NCBI RefSeq assembly: GCF_035918395.1 | Contig: NZ_CP142362.1 | Coordinates: forward strand, 4,439,501-4,503,500 | Direction: 5' to 3' | Length of the DNA stretch: 64,000 nt | DNA from: Mycolicibacterium sp. ND9-15 | GTDB lineage: Bacteria > Actinomycetota > Actinomycetes > Mycobacteriales > Mycobacteriaceae | In this document: positions 26,098 to 34,961 of the stretch, one piece after another | How positions within the stretch are numbered: position 1 is the first letter of the stretch | Layout of the letters: each line of letters begins with the position of its first letter | The notes under the pieces: model-generated | Databases searched by the model: none | What the model was told of the DNA's origin: nothing | Seen by the model: only the letters and a program-made list of their open reading frames with translations | Position numbers and translations under genes: made by a program

Positions 26098-27174
26098 ATG
26101 ACGAACATCGATCACAAACCAGCCGAGGACACCACCGAGGACTTCGCCGCGCGGATGGTGTCGGCGATCGACAACGCCAGCCTGGCCCTGCTGTCGTCGA
26201 TCGGCCACCAGACCTCGCTGTGGGACACCATGGCCGATTCGCCGCCGGCCACCAGCGCCCAGATCGCCTCGGCCGCGGGCCTGTCCGAACGCTACGTGCG
26301 GGAATGGCTCGGCGGTGTGGCTGCGGCCGGGGTGGTCGACTACGACCCGGCAGCGGGCACCTATACGCTGCCGCCGCATCGCGCCGCAGTGCTCACTCGC
26401 GCCGCGGGTCCGGACAACCTCGCGCGGGTGGCGCAGTTCATCCCTCTGCTGGCCGAGGTCGAGCAGAAGATCATCGACTGCTTCCGCGCCGGCGGCGGGC
26501 TGTCCTACAGCGAGTATCCGCGATTCCACACCCTGATGGCCGAGGAGAGCGGGGAGGTGTTCGACGCCGCGCTCGTCGATGTCATCCTGCCGATGGCCGA
26601 CGGCCTGACCGAGTGGCTGCGCGAAGGGGCCGACGTAGCCGACATCGGCTGCGGCAGTGGCCACGCGATCAACGTGATGGCCCAGTCGTTCCCGGCGAGC
26701 CGGTTCACCGGGATCGACTTCTCCGACGAGGGCCTCGGCGCTGGCCGAGCGGAGGCGGAACGGCTCGGCCTGACCAACGCCACCTTCCTCGCCGCGGACG
26801 TGGCAACGCTCGACCTGCCCGAAAGTTTCGACGTGATCACGGTTTTCGACGCGATCCACGATCAAGCCGCACCCGCCGCCGTATTGGCGAACATGTACCA
26901 CGCGCTGCGGCCGGGCGGCTACCTGCTCATGGTCGACGTCAAGGCCTCCAGCCAACTGGAGGACAACGTCGGCGCCCCGCTGGCGACGTATCTGTACACG
27001 GTGTCGACCATGCACTGCATGACCGTGTCGCTCGGTCTCGACGGCGCCGGGCTGGGCACCTGCTGGGGCCACCAGCTTGCCACGTCGATGCTCGCCGACG
27101 CCGGGTTTGCCGACGTGCAGATGCGGGAGATCGAGACCGATCCGATCAACAACTACTACATCGCGCGCAAGTAA
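26098..27174 (+). CDS. Class I SAM-dependent methyltransferase with N-terminal winged helix (Rv2258c-like)
   Basis: A 358-residue protein. Residues about 15-120 form a dimerisation/winged-helix domain as found in O-methyltransferase-like proteins ([20 protein letters not shown]). Residues about 165-330 are the methyltransferase fold with [13 protein letters not shown] (motif I at 182-188), GIDFSDEGL, and [16 protein letters not shown] start it at the ATG at 26098, which has GAAAGGA seven bases upstream; a 13-residue longer frame exists. Gene order next to mscR matches Rv2258c-Rv2259. The methyl acceptor is unknown; the family also resembles regulators, an alternative annotation. Confidence 0.85.
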   Translation: MTNIDHKPAEDTTEDFAARMVSAIDNASLALLSSIGHQTSLWDTMADSPPATSAQIASAAGLSERYVREWLGGVAAAGVVDYDPAAGTYTLPPHRAAVLTRAAGPDNLARVAQFIPLLAEVEQKIIDCFRAGGGLSYSEYPRFHTLMAEESGEVFDAALVDVILPMADGLTEWLREGADVADIGCGSGHAINVMAQSFPASRFTGIDFSDEGLGAGRAEAERLGLTNATFLAADVATLDLPESFDVITVFDAIHDQAAPAAVLANMYHALRPGGYLLMVDVKASSQLEDNVGAPLATYLYTVSTMHCMTVSLGLDGAGLGTCWGHQLATSMLADAGFADVQMREIETDPINNYYIARK

Positions 27175-27223
27175 CGTCCGGCGGGCAGGAGTGAATTGCG
27201 ACCCGGAGATTAACATCGGCGCG

Positions 27224-28048
27224 ATGAGCGCGTTGGATGCCATCGCTGATTGGCCCGTCCCGAATGCCGCCGCGGCCGTCGTGGGGCCGTCCGGTGTGCT
27301 GGCCGAGCACGGCGATGTCCGGCGCCGGTTCGGGTTGGCATCTGTGACCAAGCCGCTGGCCGCCCGTGCGGTACAGGTCGGGGTCGAGGAGGGCGCCGTC
27401 GGGCTCGACACCGCGGCGGGCCCGCCGGGGGCGACGGTGCGTCATCTGCTCGCGCACACGGCCGGCTACTCGATGCACTCGGCGGAGACGATGGCCGAGC
27501 CCGGGGCCCGTCGCGTCTACTCGAACTATGGGTTCGGGGTGCTCGCCGAGACACTCGAGAAGGCGACCGACATCGCGTTCGAGCGATACCTGGCCGAAGC
27601 GGTGTTCGAGCCGCTGGGCATGGCCGACAGCGCGCTCGACGGCGGCGCGGAGGCTGCGGGGTACGGCGCGACGTCCACGGTGGCCGACCTGGCGACGTTC
27701 GCCGGTGACCTGCTGCGGCCTGTCACGGTGTCCGCGGAACTGCATGCCGAGGCGATATCGGTACAGTTTCCCGGTTTGGATGGGGTGCTACCCGGATTCG
27801 GCGTGCAGCGGCCGAACGACTGGGGGCTTGGCTTCGAAATCCGCGATCAGAAGTCGCCGCACTGGACGGGCGAGGTGAACTCCGGCCGGACCTTCGGGCA
27901 TTTTGGCCAGTCAGGGACATTTTTGTGGGTCGATCCGCAGGCCGATCTGGCCCTGGTCGTGCTGACTGACCGGGATTTCGGGGAGTGGGCGTACCAGGCG
28001 TGGCGTGCGTTATCTGATGAAGTCTTGAGAGAATTTTCCGCAGACTAG
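27224..28048 (+). CDS. Beta-lactamase-like serine hydrolase (Rv2257c-like)
   Basis: A 274-residue class C beta-lactamase/DD-peptidase-related protein. The nucleophile motif SxxK is SVTK (Ser40-Lys43), the YxN motif is Tyr99-Ser100-Asn101 and the third motif is HFGQSG at 226-231. It lacks a signal peptide, so it is more likely an esterase or peptidase acting in the cytoplasm than a resistance enzyme. The ATG at 27224 yields a length close to M. tuberculosis Rv2257c as I recall it. It follows the methyltransferase gene by 49 bp in the same direction. Confidence 0.85.
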   Translation: MSALDAIADWPVPNAAAAVVGPSGVLAEHGDVRRRFGLASVTKPLAARAVQVGVEEGAVGLDTAAGPPGATVRHLLAHTAGYSMHSAETMAEPGARRVYSNYGFGVLAETLEKATDIAFERYLAEAVFEPLGMADSALDGGAEAAGYGATSTVADLATFAGDLLRPVTVSAELHAEAISVQFPGLDGVLPGFGVQRPNDWGLGFEIRDQKSPHWTGEVNSGRTFGHFGQSGTFLWVDPQADLALVVLTDRDFGEWAYQAWRALSDEVLREFSAD

Positions 28049-28157
28049 CGCAACAGGCGCCTCACAAGGCACAATAGACACGCACGACACAGCTGTAATT
28101 TCGGTTTCGAGAGGCCGCTTGGGGAAGACGTCCCTCGTGGAGCCGAAGGAGTGGCAA

Positions 28158-28670
28158 ATGCGTGCGTCGAACCAGTTCGCCGAAGCGACGACGGGCGTGG
28201 TCTACATCCACGCCTCACCCGCTGCGGTGTGCCCGCATGTCGAGTGGGCGTTGTCGTCGACCCTTCAGGCGAGGGCGAACCTGAAGTGGACCCCGCAGCC
28301 GGCCATGCCGGGACAGCTGCGCGCCGTCACCAACTGGGTCGGGCCGGTCGGGACCGGGGCCGCGCTGGCCAGTGCGCTGCGCTCCTGGTCGGTGCTGCGG
28401 TTCGAGGTGACGGAGGACCCCAGCCCCGGCGTCGACGGCCACCGGTGGTGCCACACCCCACAGCTCGGGTTGTGGAGCGGGTCGATGAGCGCCAACGGAG
28501 ACGTGATCGTCGGCGAGATGCGGCTGCGGGCCATGATGGCCTCCGGCGCCGACACTCTCGCCGCCGAGTTGGACTCGGTGCTGGGCACGGCATGGGATGA
28601 GGCTTTGGAGGCGTACCGCGACGGCGGTGCGGGCGCGGAGGTGAGCTGGCTGAGCCGCGGAGTCGGGTAG
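28158..28670 (+). CDS. DUF3145 family protein (Rv2256c-like)
   Basis: A 170-residue conserved actinobacterial protein of unknown role. Recognisable features are GVVYIHASPAAVCPHVEWAL at about 15-34, LKWTPQPAMPGQLRA, and HTPQLGLWSGSMSANGD. The ATG at 28158 is chosen because AAGGAG precedes it by 6-7 bases; the upstream in-frame start at 28119 has no site. Its last codons SRGVG and stop are part of the first unit of a 30-bp tandem repeat. No membrane segment or signal is seen. Confidence 0.85.
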   Translation: MRASNQFAEATTGVVYIHASPAAVCPHVEWALSSTLQARANLKWTPQPAMPGQLRAVTNWVGPVGTGAALASALRSWSVLRFEVTEDPSPGVDGHRWCHTPQLGLWSGSMSANGDVIVGEMRLRAMMASGADTLAAELDSVLGTAWDEALEAYRDGGAGAEVSWLSRGVG

Positions 28671-28736
28671 CCGACGACATCCAGCCGCGGAGTCGGGTAG
28701 CCGACGACATCCAGCCGCGGAGTCGGGTAGCCGACG
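28653..28736 (+). repeat. 30-bp tandem repeat array (2.8 units) over the DUF3145 stop codon
   Basis: Units begin at 28653, 28683 and 28713 with AGCCGCGGAGTCGGGTAG and continue CCGACGACATCC; the third unit diverges after CCGACG. The first unit contains the last five codons and TAG of the DUF3145 gene, so loss or gain of units leaves the protein unchanged. It resembles mycobacterial VNTR/MIRU-like placement at stop codons. Confidence 0.85.
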
Positions 28737-28785
28737 CCGAGTGTGAAGCTATGGCGGGAATCGGCCGGTTTTTACAGCCAAGGTT

Positions 28786-29703
28786 TCACATTCGGCGGGG
28801 CGTCAGGATCTGCAGCGCGCCGGAGACCGCCGACACCTCGACCGGTAGCGGGGACATGTACTCTCCGTCGGCGTAGGCGTTGATGCCGGGGGAGTCCACC
28901 GTGATCGTCTTCGCGCGCGCCGTGCGAACCTCGTCGAGATGCACATGCGTGCCTTTGAACACGGTGGGAAACAACCGGATCAGCTTGGTGCGCGACGCCG
29001 AGGCCACCATCGTCACGTCGAGTTGACCGTCGGTCGGGTCGGCGTCGGGGCAGATCAGCATGCCGCCGCCGTAGCTGCGGGTGTTGCCGAACGCGGCCAG
29101 CGTCAACTCCGTGGTCATCTCCTCGCCGTCGAACGACAACCGAAACGGCAGCAGCCGCAACTTCGACAGCTCGGCCACCATCGCAAGGTTGTACCGCATC
29201 CGACCGTGGGGCCAGCGCATCCGGTTGGTTCTGTCGGTCACCAGCGAATCGAAGCCGGCGGCCATCACCGTGCCGAACCATTTCTGCGTGCCGTCCGCGC
29301 CACGGATACGGCCGAGGTCGATGGTCTCGGCAGTCCCCTCGACCAAGCCGTCGACCACGATGTCGGCGGCGGCCGCGGGATCGCGAGCGGGGATCTTGAA
29401 TTCGCGTGCATGGTCGTTGCCGGTGCCCGCGGGGATGATGCCGAGGGGGATGTCGGTCTGCGCAAGCACCTGCAGCGCAAGGGAAATGATGCCGTCACCG
29501 CCGGCGACGACGAGCGCATCCATGCCGCGTTCGAGCGCACCTTCGACGAGTTTTCGCGCGTGTTCGGCGTCGGTGCCGGCTATCGCGACGACGTCCACAC
29601 CGCGCCGGTGGAACTGGGCGACAGCGCGTTCGGCCGCATGCGGTGCGCTGCCGTGCCCCGATGCCGGGTTGGTCAGCATCGTGACGCGACCTTGGAACGT
29701 CAT
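28786..29703 (-). CDS. dagK: Diacylglycerol kinase family lipid kinase
   Basis: A 305-residue DgkB/YegS-type lipid kinase. The ATP-binding motif VVAGGDGIISLALQ has GGDG at 68-71, followed by IPLGIIPAGTGNDHARE. It would phosphorylate diacylglycerol, or a related lipid, to phosphatidic acid at the membrane. Gene order next to the alkyl-DHAP-synthase-like flavoprotein corresponds to Rv2251-Rv2252, and Rv2252 has been described as a diacylglycerol kinase. The ATG at 29703 overlaps the stop of the flavoprotein by four bases. Confidence 0.9.
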   Translation of the reverse strand: MTFQGRVTMLTNPASGHGSAPHAAERAVAQFHRRGVDVVAIAGTDAEHARKLVEGALERGMDALVVAGGDGIISLALQVLAQTDIPLGIIPAGTGNDHAREFKIPARDPAAAADIVVDGLVEGTAETIDLGRIRGADGTQKWFGTVMAAGFDSLVTDRTNRMRWPHGRMRYNLAMVAELSKLRLLPFRLSFDGEEMTTELTLAAFGNTRSYGGGMLICPDADPTDGQLDVTMVASASRTKLIRLFPTVFKGTHVHLDEVRTARAKTITVDSPGINAYADGEYMSPLPVEVSAVSGALQILTPRRM

Positions 29704-31322
29704 GGAATCAGCTTGCCCGGGTTGAGGATTCCCGCCGGGTCGAGCGTGTCCTTGACGGCGCGCAGGATCGCGACGCCGAGGTCGCCGATCTCGTCGCGCA
29801 TCCACGGTCGGTGGTCGGCGCCGACGGCGTGGTGGTGGGTGATGGTGGCACCGGTGCGCATCATCGCGTCGGATGCGGCGGCCTTCGCCTTGTGCCACTG
29901 CTCGATCGGGTTGCCCCGCTGCCCGGCGACGACGGTGAAGTACAGCGACGCGCCGGTGGGATACACGTGCGAAATGTGACACAGCACCAGCGCGGGCGTA
30001 CCCGTTTCGGCCAGTGCGTTCGTCAAGGCCTCGGTGACAGCCACCTTCAGCGCCGGCACATTGGACCAACTCGTCGCGGTCTCCAACGTTTCGCACAGCG
30101 CCCCCGCGGACAGCAGCGAGTCGCGCAGATACGGCGCGCCGAACCGGCCGTGTTCCCACGCCCGCGCGGGTTCCTCGCCGAGCGATGTGCCGCCCGCGGC
30201 CTCCAACACCGCTCGGGTTTCGGAATGCCTGCTGGCGACGTGCGCCTCGCTGCCCTCGAACACCGTGATCGCCAAACAGCCTCCGGTGATCTGCTTTTCG
30301 CCGATGTTCTCGGTGGTCGCGAGGTTCACTCCGGTCTCGGCCTCGTCGGACAGCCGGATCACGGTCGGGCCGGTCTGAGTCTGGACGACGGCACGCAGCG
30401 CGTCGGCGCCGGTGGCGAAATCGGGAAACGACCACGCCTCGTAGCGGGTGGCCGCCGGGACCGGGTGGACGCGCACCCGCACGCGGGTGATGACGCCGAG
30501 CACACCCTCCGAACCGATCAGCAACTGCCGCAGATCGGGCCCAGCCGCCGATTCCGGGGCGCGCCCGAGGTCCAGCACGCCGACCGGCGTCACCGCGCGC
30601 AGGCCGCGGACCATGTCGTCGAACCGGCCGTAGCCTGCCGAGTTCTGGCCCGACGACCGGGTCGCGGCGAAGCCCCCGATGGTGGCGAACTGAAAGCTCT
30701 GCGGGAAGTGGCCCAGCGAGAAGCCGCGTTCGCCGAGCAGGCGTTCGGCATCTGACCCGGTCATCCCGGCACCGAGCTCCGCTTCGCCCGACACCTCGTC
30801 GAGGAAGTGCAGTTCGTTCAGGCGGCGCAGGTCCAGGGAGATCACGGCGGGTGAGTCCCCGCGGATGGGATCCAGGCCGCCGACGACGCTGGTGCCGCCG
30901 CCGAAGGGCACAATCGCGATGCGGTGGTCGCTGCAGTGCTGCAGGATCGCCGCTATCTCTTCCTCACTGCCCGGCAGCACCACCGCATCCGGCGCGTCCT
31001 GCGCCTCGGAGTCCTTGCGGCGCAGTAGGTCCAAGGTCGACTTGCCGCCGGCCCGCAGCAGCCGATCTTGATCATCGACGCGGCAGTAATCCGAGCCGAC
31101 GATGCCGACCAGCGCGTTTCGGTCGTCCTCCGACAGCGCCGACGGCCGCAAGCGCACCTGCTCGGCCTCGAGTTCGGTGCCGGCCGAAGTCTTCACGCCG
31201 AGCGCTTGTTCGAGCAGCGCCCGGATTCCGTCGGACAGCGGTTTGGCCTCGGCGGGGTCACCCCACGCGTTCCACTTCATCGGTGGCAGGAGAGCAGTCG
31301 GCTGGGCATCCGGACGCGTCAT
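29700..31322 (-). CDS. FAD-binding oxidoreductase, alkyl-dihydroxyacetonephosphate synthase-like (Rv2251-like)
   Basis: A 540-residue VAO-type flavoprotein. The FAD-binding P-loop region is IVPFGGGTSVVGGL at 137-150, with HFPQSFQFATIGGFAATRSSGQ and SEGVLGVITRV. The C-terminal ITHHHAVG at about residues 495-502 is the histidine motif of alkyl-DHAP synthases, and the gene ends with the conserved LDPAGILNPGKLI. It may be an ether-lipid-like enzyme or a glycolate/D-lactate-like oxidase; the HHH motif favours the former. It is coupled to the lipid kinase gene and divergent from the TetR regulator. Confidence 0.87.
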   Translation of the reverse strand: MTRPDAQPTALLPPMKWNAWGDPAEAKPLSDGIRALLEQALGVKTSAGTELEAEQVRLRPSALSEDDRNALVGIVGSDYCRVDDQDRLLRAGGKSTLDLLRRKDSEAQDAPDAVVLPGSEEEIAAILQHCSDHRIAIVPFGGGTSVVGGLDPIRGDSPAVISLDLRRLNELHFLDEVSGEAELGAGMTGSDAERLLGERGFSLGHFPQSFQFATIGGFAATRSSGQNSAGYGRFDDMVRGLRAVTPVGVLDLGRAPESAAGPDLRQLLIGSEGVLGVITRVRVRVHPVPAATRYEAWSFPDFATGADALRAVVQTQTGPTVIRLSDEAETGVNLATTENIGEKQITGGCLAITVFEGSEAHVASRHSETRAVLEAAGGTSLGEEPARAWEHGRFGAPYLRDSLLSAGALCETLETATSWSNVPALKVAVTEALTNALAETGTPALVLCHISHVYPTGASLYFTVVAGQRGNPIEQWHKAKAAASDAMMRTGATITHHHAVGADHRPWMRDEIGDLGVAILRAVKDTLDPAGILNPGKLIP

Positions 31323-31339
31323 GCGTTACAGTATTACAC
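31323..31339. promoter_or_regulatory. 17-bp divergent promoter/operator between flavoprotein and TetR start codons
   Basis: Only 17 bases, GCGTTACAGTATTACAC, separate the ATG of the flavoprotein (minus) and that of the TetR gene (plus). A TANNNT element lies in each direction (TACAGT 8-13 bases before the TetR ATG, TACTGT 6-11 before the flavoprotein ATG), as expected for leaderless mRNAs. The block plus flanks forms an imperfect palindrome TGnGTnAnA-G-TnTnACnCA, a plausible TetR operator. Confidence 0.55.
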
Positions 31340-31921
31340 ATGACGTCAATCCGTAATGAGCTATCGACGACGGTCGATGCCCGGATACTAGACGCCGCGG
31401 CCTACTGCGTCACCGCGCACGGCGTCGACCGGGTCACGCTCGCTGAGATTGCTCGCCGCGCCCGAGTCAGCAGGCCGACGGTGTACCGCCGCTGGCCCGA
31501 CACCCGGTCGGTGCTCGCGGGGCTGCTCACGCGGCGGATCGTCGGGGCTCTGGACGCGGTGCCGAGCCGTGGGATCGGGCGCGAAGCCGTCGTGGAGCGG
31601 ATCGTCGAGGTGGGTAAACGCCTGCGCAACGACGAGGTCGTCATGTCGGTACTGCGCAATGCCCCCGAGCTGACGATGGTCTACACGGCCGAGCGCTTGG
31701 GCACCAGTCAACAGATCATGGTCGACGCCTTGGCCAACGAGATCAAGCTCGCGCAGGAAGAGGGCAGCGTGCGCGCGGGCGAACCACGGGAACTCGCCGC
31801 GATGTGTTTGCTCGTCGGTCGCTCGGCAATCCAGTCGTGGCAGGTGGTCGCCGCGATCCTCGACATCGAAGCGCTCGACATCGAACTCGCGCGCTGCCTA
31901 GACGGGTACCTCGCACCATGA
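31340..31921 (+). CDS. TetR-family regulator (Rv2250c-like)
   Basis: A 193-residue regulator. The helix-turn-helix is VTLAEIARRARVSRPTVYRR at about residues 32-51, preceded by the usual helix 1 (DARILDAAAYCVTAHG). The C-terminal domain is a ligand-binding all-helical region. It likely represses itself, the overlapping glpD, and the divergent flavoprotein-dagK pair. The stop overlaps the glpD ATG by four bases, so the regulator and GlpD are coupled. Ligand unknown; glycerol or ether-lipid intermediates would fit the neighbours. Confidence 0.9.
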   Translation: MTSIRNELSTTVDARILDAAAYCVTAHGVDRVTLAEIARRARVSRPTVYRRWPDTRSVLAGLLTRRIVGALDAVPSRGIGREAVVERIVEVGKRLRNDEVVMSVLRNAPELTMVYTAERLGTSQQIMVDALANEIKLAQEEGSVRAGEPRELAAMCLLVGRSAIQSWQVVAAILDIEALDIELARCLDGYLAP

Positions 31922-33459
31922 CCGGCTCCACGGCCCTCAACCAGACCCGCCGCGCCTCCGAACTCGGGGTGCTGGCCGGCGGCGAGCGCATCGACGTCAT
32001 CGTGATCGGGGGCGGTATCACCGGCGCCGGGATCGCGCTGGACGCGGCCACTCGCGGGCTCAGCGTCGCATTGGTGGAAAAGCACGACCTGGCGTTCGGC
32101 ACCAGCAGATGGAGTTCCAAGCTCGTACACGGCGGACTGCGGTACCTGGCCACCGGCAACGTGGGCATCGCCCGGCGCAGCGCGGCCGAGCGCGGAATCC
32201 TGATGACACGCAACGCGCCCCACCTGGTCAAGGCCATGCCACAGCTGGTCCCGCTGCTGCCGTCGATGAACCCGGCGTCGCGGGCCCTGGTGCGGTTCGG
32301 CTTCGCCGCCGGCGACGGCCTGCGCAAGCTGGCGGGCACCCCCGCATCCGTGCTGCCGCGCTCGCGCCGGATCGATGCGCAACGCGCCGTCGAACTGGCT
32401 CCGACCGTCCGCCGGGACGGCCTCGACGGGGCGTACCTGGCGTACGACGGACAGTTGATCGACGACGCCCGGCTGGTCACCGCGGTGGCGCGGACCGCCG
32501 CCCAGCACGGCGCCCGCATCCTGACGCGGGTCGGCGCCTCGAACGCGACAGGCACGTCGGTGCGGCTGACCGATCAGCTCACCGGTGACTCTTTCGACGT
32601 CACCGCGCGTGCGGTGATCAACGCCTCCGGGGTGTGGGCGGGGGAGGTGGAGCCGTCGATCAAGCTGCGGCCCAGCCGCGGGACGCATCTGGTGTTCGAC
32701 GCATCCACGCTCGGCAATCCTGCTGCGGCGCTGACGATCCCGATCCCCGGCGAGATCAACCGCTTCGTGTTCGCGATGCCGGAGCAGCTGGGCCGGGTCT
32801 ACCTCGGGCTCACCGACGAAGATGCGCCCGGCCCGATACCCGATGTCCCGCAGCCCACTTCGGAGGAGATCGCGTTTCTCCTCGACACGGTCAACACCGC
32901 GCTTGCGGTGAAGCTGAGCCGATCCGACGTGATCGGTGCGTACGCGGGGCTGCGGCCGCTCATCGACGCCGGGGCAGGACGGACGGCCGACGTGTCACGG
33001 GAGCACGCCGTCGTCGAGTCGCCGTCGGGCGTCATCAGCGTGATCGGCGGGAAGCTCACCGAGTACCGGTACATGGCCGAGGATGTTCTCGACCGGGCCA
33101 CCGAGTTGCGGGGACTGGCCGCGAGTGCCTGCCGCACCCGCAACCTTCCGTTGGTCGGTGCGCCCGCGAATCCCGTTGCGACGCTGCGCTCACCGTCCGA
33201 GTTACCGGGGTCGTTGGTGGCTCGCTTCGGGGCCGAGGCGCCGAACGTCATCGCGTCGGCGAGCTGTGACCGACCCACCGAACCGGTGGCCGACGGAATC
33301 GACGTCATCCGTGCGGAGTTCGAATACGCGGTGACACACGAGGGCGCGTTGACCGTCGACGACATCGTGGACCGTCGCACGCGTATCGGGCTGGTGGAGT
33401 CCGACCGGGAACGCGTGTGGCCGGCGGCCGAGGAATTTGTGACTTCGGCGCGCTGGTGA
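31918..33459 (+). CDS. glpD1: Glycerol-3-phosphate dehydrogenase (FAD-dependent)
   Basis: A 513-residue FAD-dependent G3P dehydrogenase that oxidises sn-glycerol 3-phosphate to DHAP and passes electrons to the quinone pool at the membrane. The FAD motif IVIGGGITGAGIAL starts at residue 28; further family signatures are TSRWSSKLVHGGLRYL and the C-terminal AEFEYAVTHEGALTVDDIV. Gene order after the TetR gene matches Rv2249c. Its last codons (VTSARW) lie within the left arm of a 43-45 bp palindrome shared with position 9307. Confidence 0.92.
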   Translation: MTGSTALNQTRRASELGVLAGGERIDVIVIGGGITGAGIALDAATRGLSVALVEKHDLAFGTSRWSSKLVHGGLRYLATGNVGIARRSAAERGILMTRNAPHLVKAMPQLVPLLPSMNPASRALVRFGFAAGDGLRKLAGTPASVLPRSRRIDAQRAVELAPTVRRDGLDGAYLAYDGQLIDDARLVTAVARTAAQHGARILTRVGASNATGTSVRLTDQLTGDSFDVTARAVINASGVWAGEVEPSIKLRPSRGTHLVFDASTLGNPAAALTIPIPGEINRFVFAMPEQLGRVYLGLTDEDAPGPIPDVPQPTSEEIAFLLDTVNTALAVKLSRSDVIGAYAGLRPLIDAGAGRTADVSREHAVVESPSGVISVIGGKLTEYRYMAEDVLDRATELRGLAASACRTRNLPLVGAPANPVATLRSPSELPGSLVARFGAEAPNVIASASCDRPTEPVADGIDVIRAEFEYAVTHEGALTVDDIVDRRTRIGLVESDRERVWPAAEEFVTSARW

Positions 33460-33486
33460 TCGCGCAGCGACCAGTAGCGCACCGAA
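33444..33486. repeat. 45-bp palindromic element, copy 2, at a convergent gene end
   Basis: Outer arms TTCGGCGCGCT and AGCGCACCGAA, inner GGTGATCGC / GCGACCAG. It matches the copy at 9307-9351 in sequence and layout. Here it overlaps the last six codons and stop of glpD and ends about 8 bp before the accD6 stop on the opposite strand, so it sits where two transcripts converge. Confidence 0.7.
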
Positions 33487-33493
33487 ACCACAG

Positions 33494-34927
33494 TTACAGC
33501 GGGATGTTCTTGTGGCGGCCGCGGCGTGCCGGCGCCTCAGCCAGCGCCTGGGTCAGCTTGCTTCGCGTGTGCGACGGGTCGATCTTCTCGTCGACGACGC
33601 CGATCTCGATCGCCGAATCCACTCCGCCCGCGATCTTCTCGTGCTCGGCAGCCAACTCCTCGTGCAACTCCTCACGCTCGTGGTCTGCAGCGGCGGCCAA
33701 CTTCTTCTTGTGCAGAATGCCCACAGCGGCTTTGGCGCCCATGACCGCGACCTCGGCGTCGGGCCACGCGTAGACCTTCGTCGCACCGAGCGAGCGCGAG
33801 TTCATCGCGATGTAGGCACCGCCGTAGATCTTTCGCGTCACCAGCGTGACCCGCGGGACTGAGCACTCACCGAACGCGTGCAGCAGCTTGGCTCCGCGCC
33901 GCACGACGCCGCCCCACTCCTGGTCCACACCGGGCAGGTAGCCGGGGACATCGACGATGTTGATGATCGGAATGCCGAACGCGTCGCACAGCCGCACGAA
34001 TCGCGCTGCCTTCTCCGCACTCTCGGAGTTCAGGCACCCGCCGAGGCGCAGCGGGTTGTTGGCGATCACGCCGACGCTGCGGCCGGACAGCCGGCCAAGG
34101 CCGATGACGATCGAAGGCGCCCACTTGCCCTGGAACTCCTCGAAGGGCTCCGCGCCGTCGGCGCTCGAATCCAGCAGGGCTTCGACCAGCGGGTGAACGT
34201 CGTAAGCGCGTCGCGCTGACGCCGGAAGCAGCGCGTGGAGGTCGGTGTCGCCCGCCTCGGCCTTGGCCCGGTCGAAATGGCCCTGCTGGCAGAACAATCC
34301 GACCAGTCGGCGGCCGCGCTCATAAGCGTCGAGTTCGTCGTCGGCGACGATGTGGCACACGCCGGACTTCTTGTGGTGGGTATCGGGACCGCCCAGCGAC
34401 GCCATGTCGACGTCCTCGCCGGTCACACTGCGCACGACGTCGGGACCGGTGACGAAGACCCGGCTTTCGGGCGCCATCACGATCACGTCGGTGAGGGCGG
34501 GGCCGTACGCCGCGCCGCCGGCGGCGAAGCCGACGACGACCGAGATCTGCGGAACGTACCCGGACGCCCGGATCATCGCCTCGAACACCAGGCCGACCGC
34601 GTGCAGTGCCTTGACGCCCTCCGCGAGCCGGGCGCCACCCGAGTGCCAGATTCCCACGATCGGACTCTGTTCCTCGATGGCCTGGTCGTAGGCGTTGACG
34701 ATGTGGGCACACCCCTCGACGCCCATGGCGCCACCCATGACGGTGCCGTCGGTGCAGAACGCGATGGTGCGCACGCCGTTGACGGTCCCGGCGGCGGCGA
34801 GCACGCCCGAGCGGTCACGCTCGTGCAGCAGCTCGACGCTGCCGTCGTCGAAGAAGGTGCTCAGACGCAGCAGCGGATCACGAGGGTCAAGCGATTCGCC
34901 GACTGTCTCGGGCGCCATGATCGTCAT
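33494..34927 (-). CDS. accD6: Acyl-CoA carboxylase carboxyltransferase subunit AccD6
   Basis: A 477-residue carboxyltransferase beta subunit that, with a biotinylated AccA3-type subunit, makes malonyl-CoA for FAS. It is nearly collinear with M. tuberculosis AccD6, including MTIMAPE at the start, GIWHSGGARLAEGV, FAAGGAAYGPAL, and the C-terminal PARRGRHKNIPL. The crotonase-like acyl-CoA and carboxybiotin pockets (GGAR and GGAYIAM) are present. AGGAGG precedes the ATG. Last gene of the fabD-acpM-kasA-kasB-accD6 operon, 34 bp after kasB. Confidence 0.97.
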   Translation of the reverse strand: MTIMAPETVGESLDPRDPLLRLSTFFDDGSVELLHERDRSGVLAAAGTVNGVRTIAFCTDGTVMGGAMGVEGCAHIVNAYDQAIEEQSPIVGIWHSGGARLAEGVKALHAVGLVFEAMIRASGYVPQISVVVGFAAGGAAYGPALTDVIVMAPESRVFVTGPDVVRSVTGEDVDMASLGGPDTHHKKSGVCHIVADDELDAYERGRRLVGLFCQQGHFDRAKAEAGDTDLHALLPASARRAYDVHPLVEALLDSSADGAEPFEEFQGKWAPSIVIGLGRLSGRSVGVIANNPLRLGGCLNSESAEKAARFVRLCDAFGIPIINIVDVPGYLPGVDQEWGGVVRRGAKLLHAFGECSVPRVTLVTRKIYGGAYIAMNSRSLGATKVYAWPDAEVAVMGAKAAVGILHKKKLAAAADHEREELHEELAAEHEKIAGGVDSAIEIGVVDEKIDPSHTRSKLTQALAEAPARRGRHKNIPL

Positions 34928-34961
34928 TCAAAACCTCCTGTAGCGCTGGGATTTCGGGATG

